The notes under the pieces: generated by a model
What the model was told of the DNA's origin: nothing
The model's database searches: none
The model's input: the letters and a program-made list of their open reading frames with translations, nothing else
Program-made: the position numbers and the translations under genes
Shown: one piece after another, positions 55,331 to 63,604 of the stretch
How the letters are laid out: each line of letters opens with the position of its first letter
How positions within the stretch are numbered: position 1 is the stretch's first letter
Assembly (NCBI RefSeq): GCF_038811545.1
Contig: NZ_CP133319.1
Coordinates: forward strand, 1-64,000
DNA length: 64,000 nt
Direction: 5' to 3'
Source: Rhodoligotrophos sp. CJ14
Lineage (GTDB): Bacteria; Pseudomonadota; Alphaproteobacteria; Rhizobiales; Im1

Positions 55331-57493
55331 ATGGTGGACGATAATTTTGCCGCGCGTCAGACGCCGCAAGCGAACCTTCCCACTCCCTCCCGATTGGATA
55401 AGCTGGTCTCGACCATTGCCGATCTCGACGGCCTCCGTCGGCGGACCGCCGTCTGGATCGGACAGGGCAGGGCGAGTTTCGCCTATCGCAGCGCCAGGAC
55501 GAGGCTGCGCTCGATCACCCGGGCAACTCTGCGCAATCGGGATCTCTACGTGCTTGATCTCGGGCTCGCGGCCTTCGCCCTGATTTTGGCGACGGCGCTG
55601 CGCATCGGGCCGCAGGAGCTTGCAGCAGCCCCCGACCGCATTCGGTCTCTAGCGGAGATGTCCTTTGTCTTCACCGGCATTTGCGCCATCACCTTTCCAG
55701 TGATCGGCCTCTACAATCGCAATTGGAAATATGCTTCGATCCTCGATTATTTGAGCCTGGTCCGCGCAGTCGTCATCGCCTCGCTGATCCTGATCACCGG
55801 CATGTTCTTCTATTCCCGTTTGGCCTTCGTGCCGCGCTCGACGATCGCCATCGAGATCGTGATGCTGGTCTCGCTCTTGGCCGCAACCAGGCTTGGCTTC
55901 AGACGCGAAGACCTGAAGCTCTTCAAGCCTCTCGCCCCCGCCGCACGGCGCGAGCCGCTGGTGCCGGTTCTCATGGTCGGGGTAGGCCAGGAAGCGGATA
56001 TCTATCTTCGCGCGCTGCAACGCGACCGCACGGCCTCATACTGGCCCGTCGGTTTTCTGAGCCACTCCGAAGCAGAGATTGGCTCCACCCTGCGCGGCGT
56101 GCCGGTGCTCGGCACCATGAAGGATTTCGACGCGGTCTTTGCCGAGCTCGAAGGGCGTGGGAAGCGTCCACGCCATCTGATTTTCACCATGCCCCTCTCA
56201 TCCGTTGAGGCGGAAGAGGCCGAGCGCCTGATTGCGGCGGCCGACCGTCGGGGCATGGTGGCCTCGCGCCTGAGTTCCGCCACCGAGCTTCGCAATCCCC
56301 TGCTCAAGAAGGAGTTCGAGCTGCGCCCGATCGAGCTCACCGATCTCCTGGAGCGTCCGCAAACCGCCTTCGACATCGCGGCCTTGCATCGCTTCGTGTC
56401 CGGACGGCGCGTTCTGGTCACCGGGGCCGGTGGCTCGATCGGCAGCGAGCTCACACGGCAGCTTGCAGCCCTTGGGCCGGCCCACATGGCTCTGCTCGAC
56501 AATTGCGAGTTCAATCTCTACACGATCGACCTGGACCTGCGCGACAACTACCCCGCTATATCGCGCTCGGCCCATCTTTGTGACGTGCGTGATCCCCGGC
56601 GTGTCAACGAGATGTTTGCACGGCACAGGCCCGAGCTGGTCTTCCATGCCGCAGCGCTGAAGCACGTGCCCATGGTCGAGCTTAACCCTTGCGAGGGAGC
56701 GCTCACCAATGTCTGCGGCACGGTGAATGTGGCGGATGCCGCCAAGCGCTGGGGCGCCGCGGCCATGGTGCAGATCTCGACCGACAAGGTCGTGAACTCG
56801 ACCAGCGTGATGGGTGCAACCAAGCGGCTGGCCGAGCTCTATTGCCAGGCCCTCGACATCGAGGGGATTGCCGATATGAGCGCTCCCCGCTTCATGACGG
56901 TTCGCTTCGGCAATGTCTTGGGATCGAGCGGCTCATTGATCCCCTTGTTCAAGAGCCAGCTTGCCCGCGGCGGTCCGCTGACCGTCACCCATCCTGACAT
57001 GGAGCGGTTTTTCCTGACAATCAGGGAAGCCGTGCAGCTCACGCTCCAGGCCTCGGCCTACGGCCTTGAGAAAAATCTCGGGCAAGGCGAGATCTTTGTC
57101 CTCGACATGGGTGAGCCCATCAAGATCGTGGACATCGCCCGGCGCATGATCCGGCTCGCCGGCTACACCCCCGACCGCGACATCAAGATCGAGATCATCG
57201 GATGTCGTCCCGGCGAGAAGCTGTTCGAGGAACTGTTCGATAGCGCCGAGCGGCGGGTGACGCCACCGGTCCCCGGTGTGCTTGGTGCGGTGCCATCGCC
57301 AGTGCCGCTCCCCGTGCTGCGCCATGCCTTCGAGCAGCTGCAATCCTGTGCCGAGGCAGGTGATAGCGAGGGGCTGTTCCGGGCCATTCGCACCGTGTTG
57401 CCCAACTACCGCAAGGAAGATCAAACCGAACGCGAGGCACCCTTCGCAATGGCCGGTCATCAGGCTCGGCCTGCGATACACGTGGTTCACTGA
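55331..57493 (+). CDS. CapD/WbpM-type UDP-HexNAc 4,6-dehydratase, membrane-anchored
   Basis: It probably dehydrates UDP-GlcNAc to a 4-keto-6-deoxy intermediate. The 720 residues have four N-terminal membrane segments (about residues 75-190), a CoA-binding-like domain, then the extended SDR domain with LVTGAGGSIGSELTRQL (about 362-378), CDVRDP and the SMK-type active site in STDKVVNSTSVMGATK. Methionine in place of the usual tyrosine is normal for WbpM/FlaA1 relatives. It heads an operon with the PL10-like, Ugd and FkbM-fusion genes. It could feed keto-sugar to the DegT enzyme at 47373. Confidence 0.92.
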   Translation: MVDDNFAARQTPQANLPTPSRLDKLVSTIADLDGLRRRTAVWIGQGRASFAYRSARTRLRSITRATLRNRDLYVLDLGLAAFALILATALRIGPQELAAAPDRIRSLAEMSFVFTGICAITFPVIGLYNRNWKYASILDYLSLVRAVVIASLILITGMFFYSRLAFVPRSTIAIEIVMLVSLLAATRLGFRREDLKLFKPLAPAARREPLVPVLMVGVGQEADIYLRALQRDRTASYWPVGFLSHSEAEIGSTLRGVPVLGTMKDFDAVFAELEGRGKRPRHLIFTMPLSSVEAEEAERLIAAADRRGMVASRLSSATELRNPLLKKEFELRPIELTDLLERPQTAFDIAALHRFVSGRRVLVTGAGGSIGSELTRQLAALGPAHMALLDNCEFNLYTIDLDLRDNYPAISRSAHLCDVRDPRRVNEMFARHRPELVFHAAALKHVPMVELNPCEGALTNVCGTVNVADAAKRWGAAAMVQISTDKVVNSTSVMGATKRLAELYCQALDIEGIADMSAPRFMTVRFGNVLGSSGSLIPLFKSQLARGGPLTVTHPDMERFFLTIREAVQLTLQASAYGLEKNLGQGEIFVLDMGEPIKIVDIARRMIRLAGYTPDRDIKIEIIGCRPGEKLFEELFDSAERRVTPPVPGVLGAVPSPVPLPVLRHAFEQLQSCAEAGDSEGLFRAIRTVLPNYRKEDQTEREAPFAMAGHQARPAIHVVH

Positions 57494-58980
57494 TGACCTT
57501 GGGCGTGCGAGCATGCTTTAGCAGTGATGGAGGCCTTAGCCTTCCCGTGCTCGCGCTGGCCGCCTGCCTCATGGCCGACCCCGCCACGGCCGGGAACAAG
57601 GGCGAAGACAGCCGCATCCTAAACACCCTGGAGCAAGCCGCCGAATTTTATTCAGGCCTCTCGCTGAAAGGCGCCTATGTCTGGGAATATTCGGCCGATC
57701 TGAGGGTTCGGAAAGGTGAGGGCAAGGTTGGGCCCACCACGGCCTGGGTGCAGCCGCCGGGAACACCGGCCGTCGGGGCCGCATTTCTGCGCCTGTATGA
57801 GATCACCGATAAGCCTGCCTGGCTCGGGGCGGCGCGCTATGCTGCGGAAGCCTTGATCGAGACGCAGCTCATTTCGGGCGGGTGGTATAATGCGATCGAG
57901 CTTGACCCCGAAGCCCAGGACCGCTGGTGCTATCGCGCGCGGGGTATAACGGCCGAGACTTGCGACAGGATCGAGGACAACCGGGCGCGCAACCGCACCC
58001 TGCTCGATGATGACAACACCCAGAGCGCTTTGCGCCTTCTCATCTGGCTTGACCGCATCTTCGAGGGCAAGGACGGAGCCGTGCGCGATGCAGCCCTGTA
58101 TGCGCTCAAGCGGCTGTCCGAAGCGCAATATCCCGTGGGCGCCTGGCCGGTCATGTTCGACAAAGCGCCAAAGATGGACGAGATCAAGCCGGCGCCCGCC
58201 GCAAGCCTTCCCGCGGATTGGTCGCGCACATGGGTCAAGCCGGCCGGCGGCCCCTATTACATCCTCAATGACAATCTGATGCGCGACATGGTGCACCTGT
58301 TTCTCGTCGCCGAGCAGCACTTCGCCGAGCCCAAATATCTTGAGCGCGCCAAGCGCGCCGGCGAGTTTCTGCTGAAGGCGCAATTGCCTGAACCGCAGCA
58401 GGGCTGGGCCCAGACCTATAACGAGACCATGCAGCCCGTTTGGGGTCGCAAGTTTGAACCACCGAGCGTTGCCTCGCGCGAGACCGCAGGTGCGATCACC
58501 TGCCTGATCGAGCTCTATGGCCGCACCGGTGACAAACGCTTTCTCGACGCAGCAAAGAAAGCCGGTGCCTGGCTCGAGAAGGTGCGCCTTCCCGACGGCG
58601 ATTGGGCGCGCTTCTATGAGCTTGCGACCAACCGGCCGATCTATGTCGGCAATGACGAGAAGCTGACCTATGAGCCGGTCGACCTTTTGAGCCATTACGG
58701 CATGAAGATCCGCAAAGGGATCCCCGAAGCCCTTGCGCTCCTCGCCCAGGCTGAGAAGGGGGAGAATCCCCCCAAGCCTCTCTGGCCCTCCATTGCCGAC
58801 ACGATGCCGGAGGCGGAGGTCAAGCAGCGCACCGCCACATTGCTCGCGACCATCGATAGTGAGGGGCGCTGGCTGGAGGACGGCGAGGGTCAGGAGGATG
58901 CTTGGATCCGCAGTGCCACATTCATCGATGCCGTCTTCGTCATGGCGAAAGAACTCGAAAACAAGCGCCAGAGGAGATGA
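57493..58980 (+). CDS. Secreted PL10-like polysaccharide lyase
   Basis: The 495 residues begin with an export signal holding a lipobox-like LAAC (C25), so it may be a lipoprotein or be cleaved further on (PATAG). The remainder is an alpha/alpha-toroid-type domain with repeats such as WLGAARYAAEALIETQ, DDDNTQSALRLLIWLD and FLDAAKKAGAWLEKV, plus YPVGAWPVMF, resembling PL10 pectate lyases. Uronates are probably the target, consistent with the adjacent Ugd gene. A glycan-binding or epimerase-like role is possible. The start shares one base with the dehydratase stop. Confidence 0.68.
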   Translation: MTLGVRACFSSDGGLSLPVLALAACLMADPATAGNKGEDSRILNTLEQAAEFYSGLSLKGAYVWEYSADLRVRKGEGKVGPTTAWVQPPGTPAVGAAFLRLYEITDKPAWLGAARYAAEALIETQLISGGWYNAIELDPEAQDRWCYRARGITAETCDRIEDNRARNRTLLDDDNTQSALRLLIWLDRIFEGKDGAVRDAALYALKRLSEAQYPVGAWPVMFDKAPKMDEIKPAPAASLPADWSRTWVKPAGGPYYILNDNLMRDMVHLFLVAEQHFAEPKYLERAKRAGEFLLKAQLPEPQQGWAQTYNETMQPVWGRKFEPPSVASRETAGAITCLIELYGRTGDKRFLDAAKKAGAWLEKVRLPDGDWARFYELATNRPIYVGNDEKLTYEPVDLLSHYGMKIRKGIPEALALLAQAEKGENPPKPLWPSIADTMPEAEVKQRTATLLATIDSEGRWLEDGEGQEDAWIRSATFIDAVFVMAKELENKRQRR

Positions 58981-59013
58981 AGCGGCATTGCGTGCCTGAC
59001 AGGGAGAGTGAGC

Positions 59014-60375
59014 ATGAAACTGGTGATGGTCGGGTCGGGCTATGTGGGCCTCGTATCGGGCATATGCTTTGCGGATTTTGGCTTCGACGTCTCCTGTGTC
59101 GATGTGGATGAGGTCAAGATCGCGCGCCTGGCCAGAGGTGAATTGCCAATTTACGAGCCAGGCCTTGATCAGCTGCTCTCCGAGAACATGGCCGCCGGCC
59201 GCCTGCGCTTCACCACGGATCTCGCCCAAGCCGCCCGCAACGCCGATGCGGTTTTCATCGCTGTCGGAACGCCGTCCCGGCGGGGAGATGGCGAGGCGGA
59301 TCTGACTTATGTCTTTGCGGCCGCCCGTCAGCTTGCTCGCGTGCTCAAGCCGGGTGCGGTGGTGGTGATCAAGTCAACCGTGGTGGTCGGGACCTGCCGC
59401 AAGGTGAAGGCGATCATCGCCCGCGAGAACCCCGGCCTCGACTTTTCGATTGCCTCCAACCCCGAATTCCTGCGGGAGGGCTCGGCCATCGAGGACTTTA
59501 TGCGGCCCGACCGGGTGGTGATCGGGGTTGAGGATGCCCGCGCCGAGAAGCTGCTGCGCCGCGCCTATCGCCCGCTTTATCTCAGGGACTCGCCGATCGT
59601 GGTGACCAGTCTCGAGAATGCCGAGCTCATCAAATATGCCGCCAACGCCTTTCTTGCCCTGAAGGTGACCTTCATCAACGAGGTCGCCGATCTCTGCGAG
59701 GAGGTTGACGGTGATGTCCAAGAAGTGGCGCGGGCCATCGGGCTGGACGGCCGCATCGGGCCGAAATTTCTGCACGCCGGCCCCGGCTTTGGCGGCTCCT
59801 GCTTTCCAAAGGACACCCGGGCATTCGCGGCGATCGGCCAAACCAACCGGGCGCCCCAGCGGCTGATCGAGACGGTGATCGCCATCAATGAAGCGCGCAA
59901 GCAGCGCATGGCTGATCGCATTCTTGCGGAACTCTCCGATCCGCGTGATGCCAAGATCGCGGTCTTGGGCGTCGCCTTCAAGCCGAATACTGACGATGTG
60001 CGCGAGGCGCCGAGCCTCGACATCATCCCGCGGCTCGTGGCGGCGGGCGCTCGGGTCACCGCTCATGACCCTGAGGCATGGACGCATGCGCAGCCCCTGC
60101 TCGACAATGTTAGCTGGGCGGCTGATCCTTACGAAGCTGCGGCAGGGGCCGACATCGTTGTCGTCCTGACTGAATGGAACGCCTATCGCGGCCTCGACCT
60201 CAAGCGGCTCGCCCGGCATATGCGGGGCAGGGTGCTGATCGATCTCCGCAACATCTATCGCGCGGAAGATCTATCGGACAGCGGACTATCTTATGTTAGT
60301 ATAGGACGTCCACGGATTATCTCCGCGCCCCCGTCGAGCAGCGGACTTGCTCGGAAAGATGCTCTCGTGAGTTGA
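59014..60375 (+). CDS. UDP-glucose 6-dehydrogenase
   Basis: It oxidises UDP-glucose to UDP-glucuronate using two NAD. The 453 residues start MKLVMVGSGYVGLVSGICFA, an NAD-binding Rossmann motif. The catalytic cysteine is in GPGFGGSCFPKDT near 255-267, and the middle domain has SNPEFLREGSAIEDF. ATG 59014 is selected for GGGAG seven bases upstream; GTG 59008 is in frame. The product would supply glucuronic acid to the polysaccharide and is consistent with the lyase-type neighbours. GDP-mannose specificity is less likely. Confidence 0.93.
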   Translation: MKLVMVGSGYVGLVSGICFADFGFDVSCVDVDEVKIARLARGELPIYEPGLDQLLSENMAAGRLRFTTDLAQAARNADAVFIAVGTPSRRGDGEADLTYVFAAARQLARVLKPGAVVVIKSTVVVGTCRKVKAIIARENPGLDFSIASNPEFLREGSAIEDFMRPDRVVIGVEDARAEKLLRRAYRPLYLRDSPIVVTSLENAELIKYAANAFLALKVTFINEVADLCEEVDGDVQEVARAIGLDGRIGPKFLHAGPGFGGSCFPKDTRAFAAIGQTNRAPQRLIETVIAINEARKQRMADRILAELSDPRDAKIAVLGVAFKPNTDDVREAPSLDIIPRLVAAGARVTAHDPEAWTHAQPLLDNVSWAADPYEAAAGADIVVVLTEWNAYRGLDLKRLARHMRGRVLIDLRNIYRAEDLSDSGLSYVSIGRPRIISAPPSSSGLARKDALVS

Positions 60376-60379
60376 GACC

Positions 60380-62479
60380 ATGGCCGGGATGCTGTCGCGT
60401 CTTCCGATCATCTCATCCCTCGCCGCCCGGGGCTTGAGCCTTTTCGCAGCCTACGCTCCCAACTGGGCACGCCGCGGCAAGATCTATCGCCTGATTGCCC
60501 GCTTCTGCGATGGCCATGTGGTCACCTCCCGCTATGGCGTGCGCATGCATGTCAACCGGAAGGACAGGACCAACCAGCTCTGCGTTCTCGGAGCCTACGA
60601 AACGGTGCCCGACGAGATCGCGAAGCTCAAGCCCGGCATGTGTTTCATTGATATCGGCGCCAATGCCGGGCTGTTCTCGCTGATGGCCGCTGAGCGGGTC
60701 GGGCCGGATGGCGTGGTGATCGCCTTTGAGCCATCTCCCCAGCAATATGGTTATCTCATCCGCAACATCCGGGCCAATGGCTTCCGCAACATTCTGCCTT
60801 TGCCTATGGCCGTCTCGGATATGACCCAGCGCATCGCCTTCTCGGCGGGCAATGCGGCCCATAGCGGCAAGGATCATGTGCTCGCTGACGGCGAAGAGGC
60901 GGATGCGGTCTCGGTATTCGGTGTCAAGATCGCGGAGGATCTGAAGGCGGTTGCAAGCTTCTGCCGCGGCCGCAAGACCATGATCAAGATCGACGTGGAG
61001 GGCTTCGAGCAGCAGGTCCTGCGCGGGATCCGTAATGTCATAGCCGAGCTCCCCGTCGTCTCCATGATCATGGAGCTCGATCAAGCCTCCCTCAGCCGTT
61101 ATGGCGCATCCTCCGAAGAGCTTTATCGCGAGCTCGATGCTCTTGGCTTTGCCGCCGCTCATCATCCGGTGAGCAAGCGGCATTATGACGAGGTCTTTGT
61201 CAGGCGTGATCTCGTCGGAACCTGGGAGGGGGAGGGCACGGACGGCTCGGCCCATCCGGTCTGGGTGCGGCCGGCCTCGCCGCAATGGACCTGGTCCCGC
61301 ATCGGTCGGCGCGCAGGCTGGCTCACGGCCGGCATCGCCTCGGCTTACGCGCTCGCCGTGGCCGCTGTCGCGCTGGTCGATCCCTATGGCATCACCGACA
61401 TCATCTCCATCCCGCGCATCAATGCCGAGAAGACGCAAAGACTGGTGGGAGGCGGCCGCGTCGAGAAATCGCTTGCCCTCTGGCGCGAGGATCATGACGT
61501 GGTGATCCTTGGCGGCACGCCCGCGCTGATGGGCATCAATCCCGACGGGCCGGCCTTTGCCGGCTTCGATGCCTACAATGCCGCCATCCCGGCTGCAACC
61601 ATGGCGGAGATCTATGCCGTCGGCCGCTTCATCATGAGCCATGGCCGGCCGAAGAAGATGATCATCGCACTCGATTTTTCCATGTTCGAGGCGGATCGCA
61701 CCGTCAATCGGGACTTCGAGCGCTCGGGCTTCGACGGTGACTGGATGCCCGCCGTCTATATCCGCGCCTTGGCCTCGCCCGAAGCCATCTTCGATGCGGC
61801 GGTGACCGTCTACAAGAACCTCCGTGGCATGACCGAGCTGGCGCGCGATGACGGCTTCCAGCGCGCCAATGTCAGCGGTGACTACGATTATCGCAAGGCC
61901 TTCACCGACGTGCTCACGAAGGAGTTTCTGGTGCGCGACTGGCATTATGCCGATTTCGACTATGATCCAAGCCGCGTGCGACTGCTCGAGGATCTCCTGC
62001 GCCGCCTCAGCGAAAGCGACACGCGGGTCTATGTCTTCGTGTCGCCCATCCATGCCCGCCAGCTCGAAGCGACCATCGCCAAGGGCCTCTATCCCGTTTA
62101 TGAGACCTGGCTCAGGGCGCTTGCGCGCGTTGCTGATCGCGTGCCTCGGGCTGAGTTTTGGGATTTCAGCGGCTATAATGCGGTCACCACCGAAGAGGTG
62201 CCGGATTGGGGCGATCCCCGCCAGGAGATGGTGTGGTACTGGAATTCGGCGCGCTACACCCCCTCGACCGGCGATGTGATGATCGCGCGCATGTGTGGAC
62301 TGGGTGACCCGCTCAACAAGCCCGATGGCGAGTTTGGCCGCAGAATAACAGGGGCAACGATCGAGACCATTCTCGCCGGCAATCACGACGCGCGAGCACT
62401 GTATGCGCTCGCCCATCACGACGAAGTGGCGGATGTCCAGAAGCTCGTGCAGAAGATGGCACAGCTCTCGGCCCGATAA
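60380..62479 (+). CDS. FkbM methyltransferase fused to a membrane-anchored SGNH-like domain
   Basis: This unusual two-domain protein has 699 residues. Residues about 45-275 form a FkbM methyltransferase (CFIDIGANAGLFSLMAAERVG, AFEPSPQQYGYLIRNI, KIDVEGFEQQVLRGI). One membrane helix follows (GWLTAGIASAYALAVAAVAL, about 312-331), then a C-terminal domain with VILGGTPALMGINPDG, the site expected for block I of an SGNH-hydrolase-like fold. DFSMFEADRTVNRDF and VFVSPIHARQLE come further on. The block I serine is not obvious. It is the last gene of the dehydratase operon, four bases after Ugd. It may O-methylate on one side of the membrane and modify on the other. Confidence 0.82.
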   Translation: MAGMLSRLPIISSLAARGLSLFAAYAPNWARRGKIYRLIARFCDGHVVTSRYGVRMHVNRKDRTNQLCVLGAYETVPDEIAKLKPGMCFIDIGANAGLFSLMAAERVGPDGVVIAFEPSPQQYGYLIRNIRANGFRNILPLPMAVSDMTQRIAFSAGNAAHSGKDHVLADGEEADAVSVFGVKIAEDLKAVASFCRGRKTMIKIDVEGFEQQVLRGIRNVIAELPVVSMIMELDQASLSRYGASSEELYRELDALGFAAAHHPVSKRHYDEVFVRRDLVGTWEGEGTDGSAHPVWVRPASPQWTWSRIGRRAGWLTAGIASAYALAVAAVALVDPYGITDIISIPRINAEKTQRLVGGGRVEKSLALWREDHDVVILGGTPALMGINPDGPAFAGFDAYNAAIPAATMAEIYAVGRFIMSHGRPKKMIIALDFSMFEADRTVNRDFERSGFDGDWMPAVYIRALASPEAIFDAAVTVYKNLRGMTELARDDGFQRANVSGDYDYRKAFTDVLTKEFLVRDWHYADFDYDPSRVRLLEDLLRRLSESDTRVYVFVSPIHARQLEATIAKGLYPVYETWLRALARVADRVPRAEFWDFSGYNAVTTEEVPDWGDPRQEMVWYWNSARYTPSTGDVMIARMCGLGDPLNKPDGEFGRRITGATIETILAGNHDARALYALAHHDEVADVQKLVQKMAQLSAR

Positions 62480-62566
62480 GCATTTTTCGAGCGAAGTGAT
62501 ACCGGTTCGCGTGAAGAACATGCGACCAGCAAGGACTTGAGGCGGGTTTTCGCGATTCGAAGGCGG

Positions 62567-63043
62567 TCAAACCGAGCCTTCGCTCCCGACGAGCGCGGTC
62601 AACCGGTCGAGAAAGGGCCTTTGGCTTGGAAGAATTTTCTCCTGTGCCACGCCTAAAGGAAACCACTCGGCAGCATCGATCTCCGGGAAGCTCTGCATCC
62701 GGCCGGTACGTGGCGGCCATTCGATCTCGACCATGCTTTTGCAGTGAAAGCCCCTCACATCGAAATGCTCCTCGCAGGCGAAAGCTTCAACCTGCTTTCC
62801 GCCCCGCTGCCGGAGTGATCCGAGCGGCCGCAGAATCGCCGTTGGCGCGAAGCCGAGCTCTTCCGCGAATTCACGTCGTGCCGCTGCTTCGGGATCCTCT
62901 CCCGGGTCGATCTCCCCCTTGGGAATGGACCAGGTGCCGAGATCACGCTTGCGCCAGAACGGGCCGCCGGGATGCACGAGGAGCACCGCTAAGTCCTCGC
63001 GCAAGCCTTGATACATCAGAATACCGGCGCTGACCTTGGCCAT
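62567..63043 (-). CDS. Nudix hydrolase
   Basis: It is a hydrolase of nucleoside-diphosphate-linked compounds, 158 residues. The Nudix box fits Gx5Ex7REUxEExGU: GEIDPGEDPEAAARREFAEE followed by LG, about residues 43-64. The fragment GILMYQGLREDLAVLLVHPG precedes it. The substrate is unknown. It is the only leftward gene directly next to the polysaccharide cluster, 88 bases from its end, and I see no sign of a functional link to it. Confidence 0.9.
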   Translation of the reverse strand: MAKVSAGILMYQGLREDLAVLLVHPGGPFWRKRDLGTWSIPKGEIDPGEDPEAAARREFAEELGFAPTAILRPLGSLRQRGGKQVEAFACEEHFDVRGFHCKSMVEIEWPPRTGRMQSFPEIDAAEWFPLGVAQEKILPSQRPFLDRLTALVGSEGSV

Positions 63044-63068
63044 GCATCACACGGGAAACCTTGACGCC

Positions 63069-63482
63069 TCATGCCGGCACGCGCCCATCGAGATGGGGCA
63101 GGAGAACGACGCTTTCCTGTTCATTGGGATCGGTCCGGGCGATCACTGCACTCGCCGGCTGGTCGCTCAGATTGGCCGGCAGATGCGGCACGCCCGCGGG
63201 AATGTAGAAGAGGTCGCCCGCTCTTACGATCACATGTTCCTCGAGCGTCTCGCCGAACCAGGTATGGACTTCGCCGCTCAGCACATAGATGGCCGTCTCG
63301 TGATGTTCGTGAAGATGCGCCTTGGCGCGGGCGCCGGGCGGCATGGTCAGCAGATGCATGCAGATGCCCGAGGAGCCCACCGTCTCGGCGGAGATACCCT
63401 GGACATAGCTGAGCCCCTGCTTGCCGTCATAGGCCTGGTCCGGGCGGACGATGCGGCAGGTCTGTTTCGATGCGAGGGCCAT
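63069..63482 (-). CDS. Cupin-domain protein
   Basis: The 137-residue single-domain cupin has metal-binding HLHEHHETAIYVLSGEVHTWFGE (first motif, about 55-77) and a second motif in AGDLFYIPAGVPHLPAN. Such proteins include dioxygenases, isomerases and sensors; the reaction is not predictable. No Shine-Dalgarno choice is ambiguous, since the start ATG (MALASKQTCRIVRP) is well supported. It is separated from the Nudix gene by 25 bases, so the two may be co-transcribed. Confidence 0.85.
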   Translation of the reverse strand: MALASKQTCRIVRPDQAYDGKQGLSYVQGISAETVGSSGICMHLLTMPPGARAKAHLHEHHETAIYVLSGEVHTWFGETLEEHVIVRAGDLFYIPAGVPHLPANLSDQPASAVIARTDPNEQESVVLLPHLDGRVPA

Positions 63483-63604
63483 GGTCTGATCATCCCTGTC
63501 CTTTTCCAGAGCTTAGACCATTCTCGCGCAAATTGGATACCGCTCCGCAAAAGCTCGCATCTGCCGCGCGTGAGAAACGGCAGGCACGCAAGGACGGGGA
63601 CCAA

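Noticed and set aside
55284-55583. Short plus-strand frame overlapping the start of the dehydratase gene
   Set aside because: It is out of frame with the recognised protein, has no Shine-Dalgarno sequence and no recognisable content.
57652-59229. 525-residue minus-strand frame across the PL10-like and Ugd genes
   Set aside because: It spans the junction of two good plus-strand genes, has no domain of its own and matches the antisense pattern.
60413-62521. 702-residue open frame on the minus strand opposite the FkbM fusion gene
   Set aside because: It mirrors the codon bias of the real gene in GC-rich DNA, is rich in His/Asp/Arg with no recognisable domain, and the opposite strand has clear family motifs.
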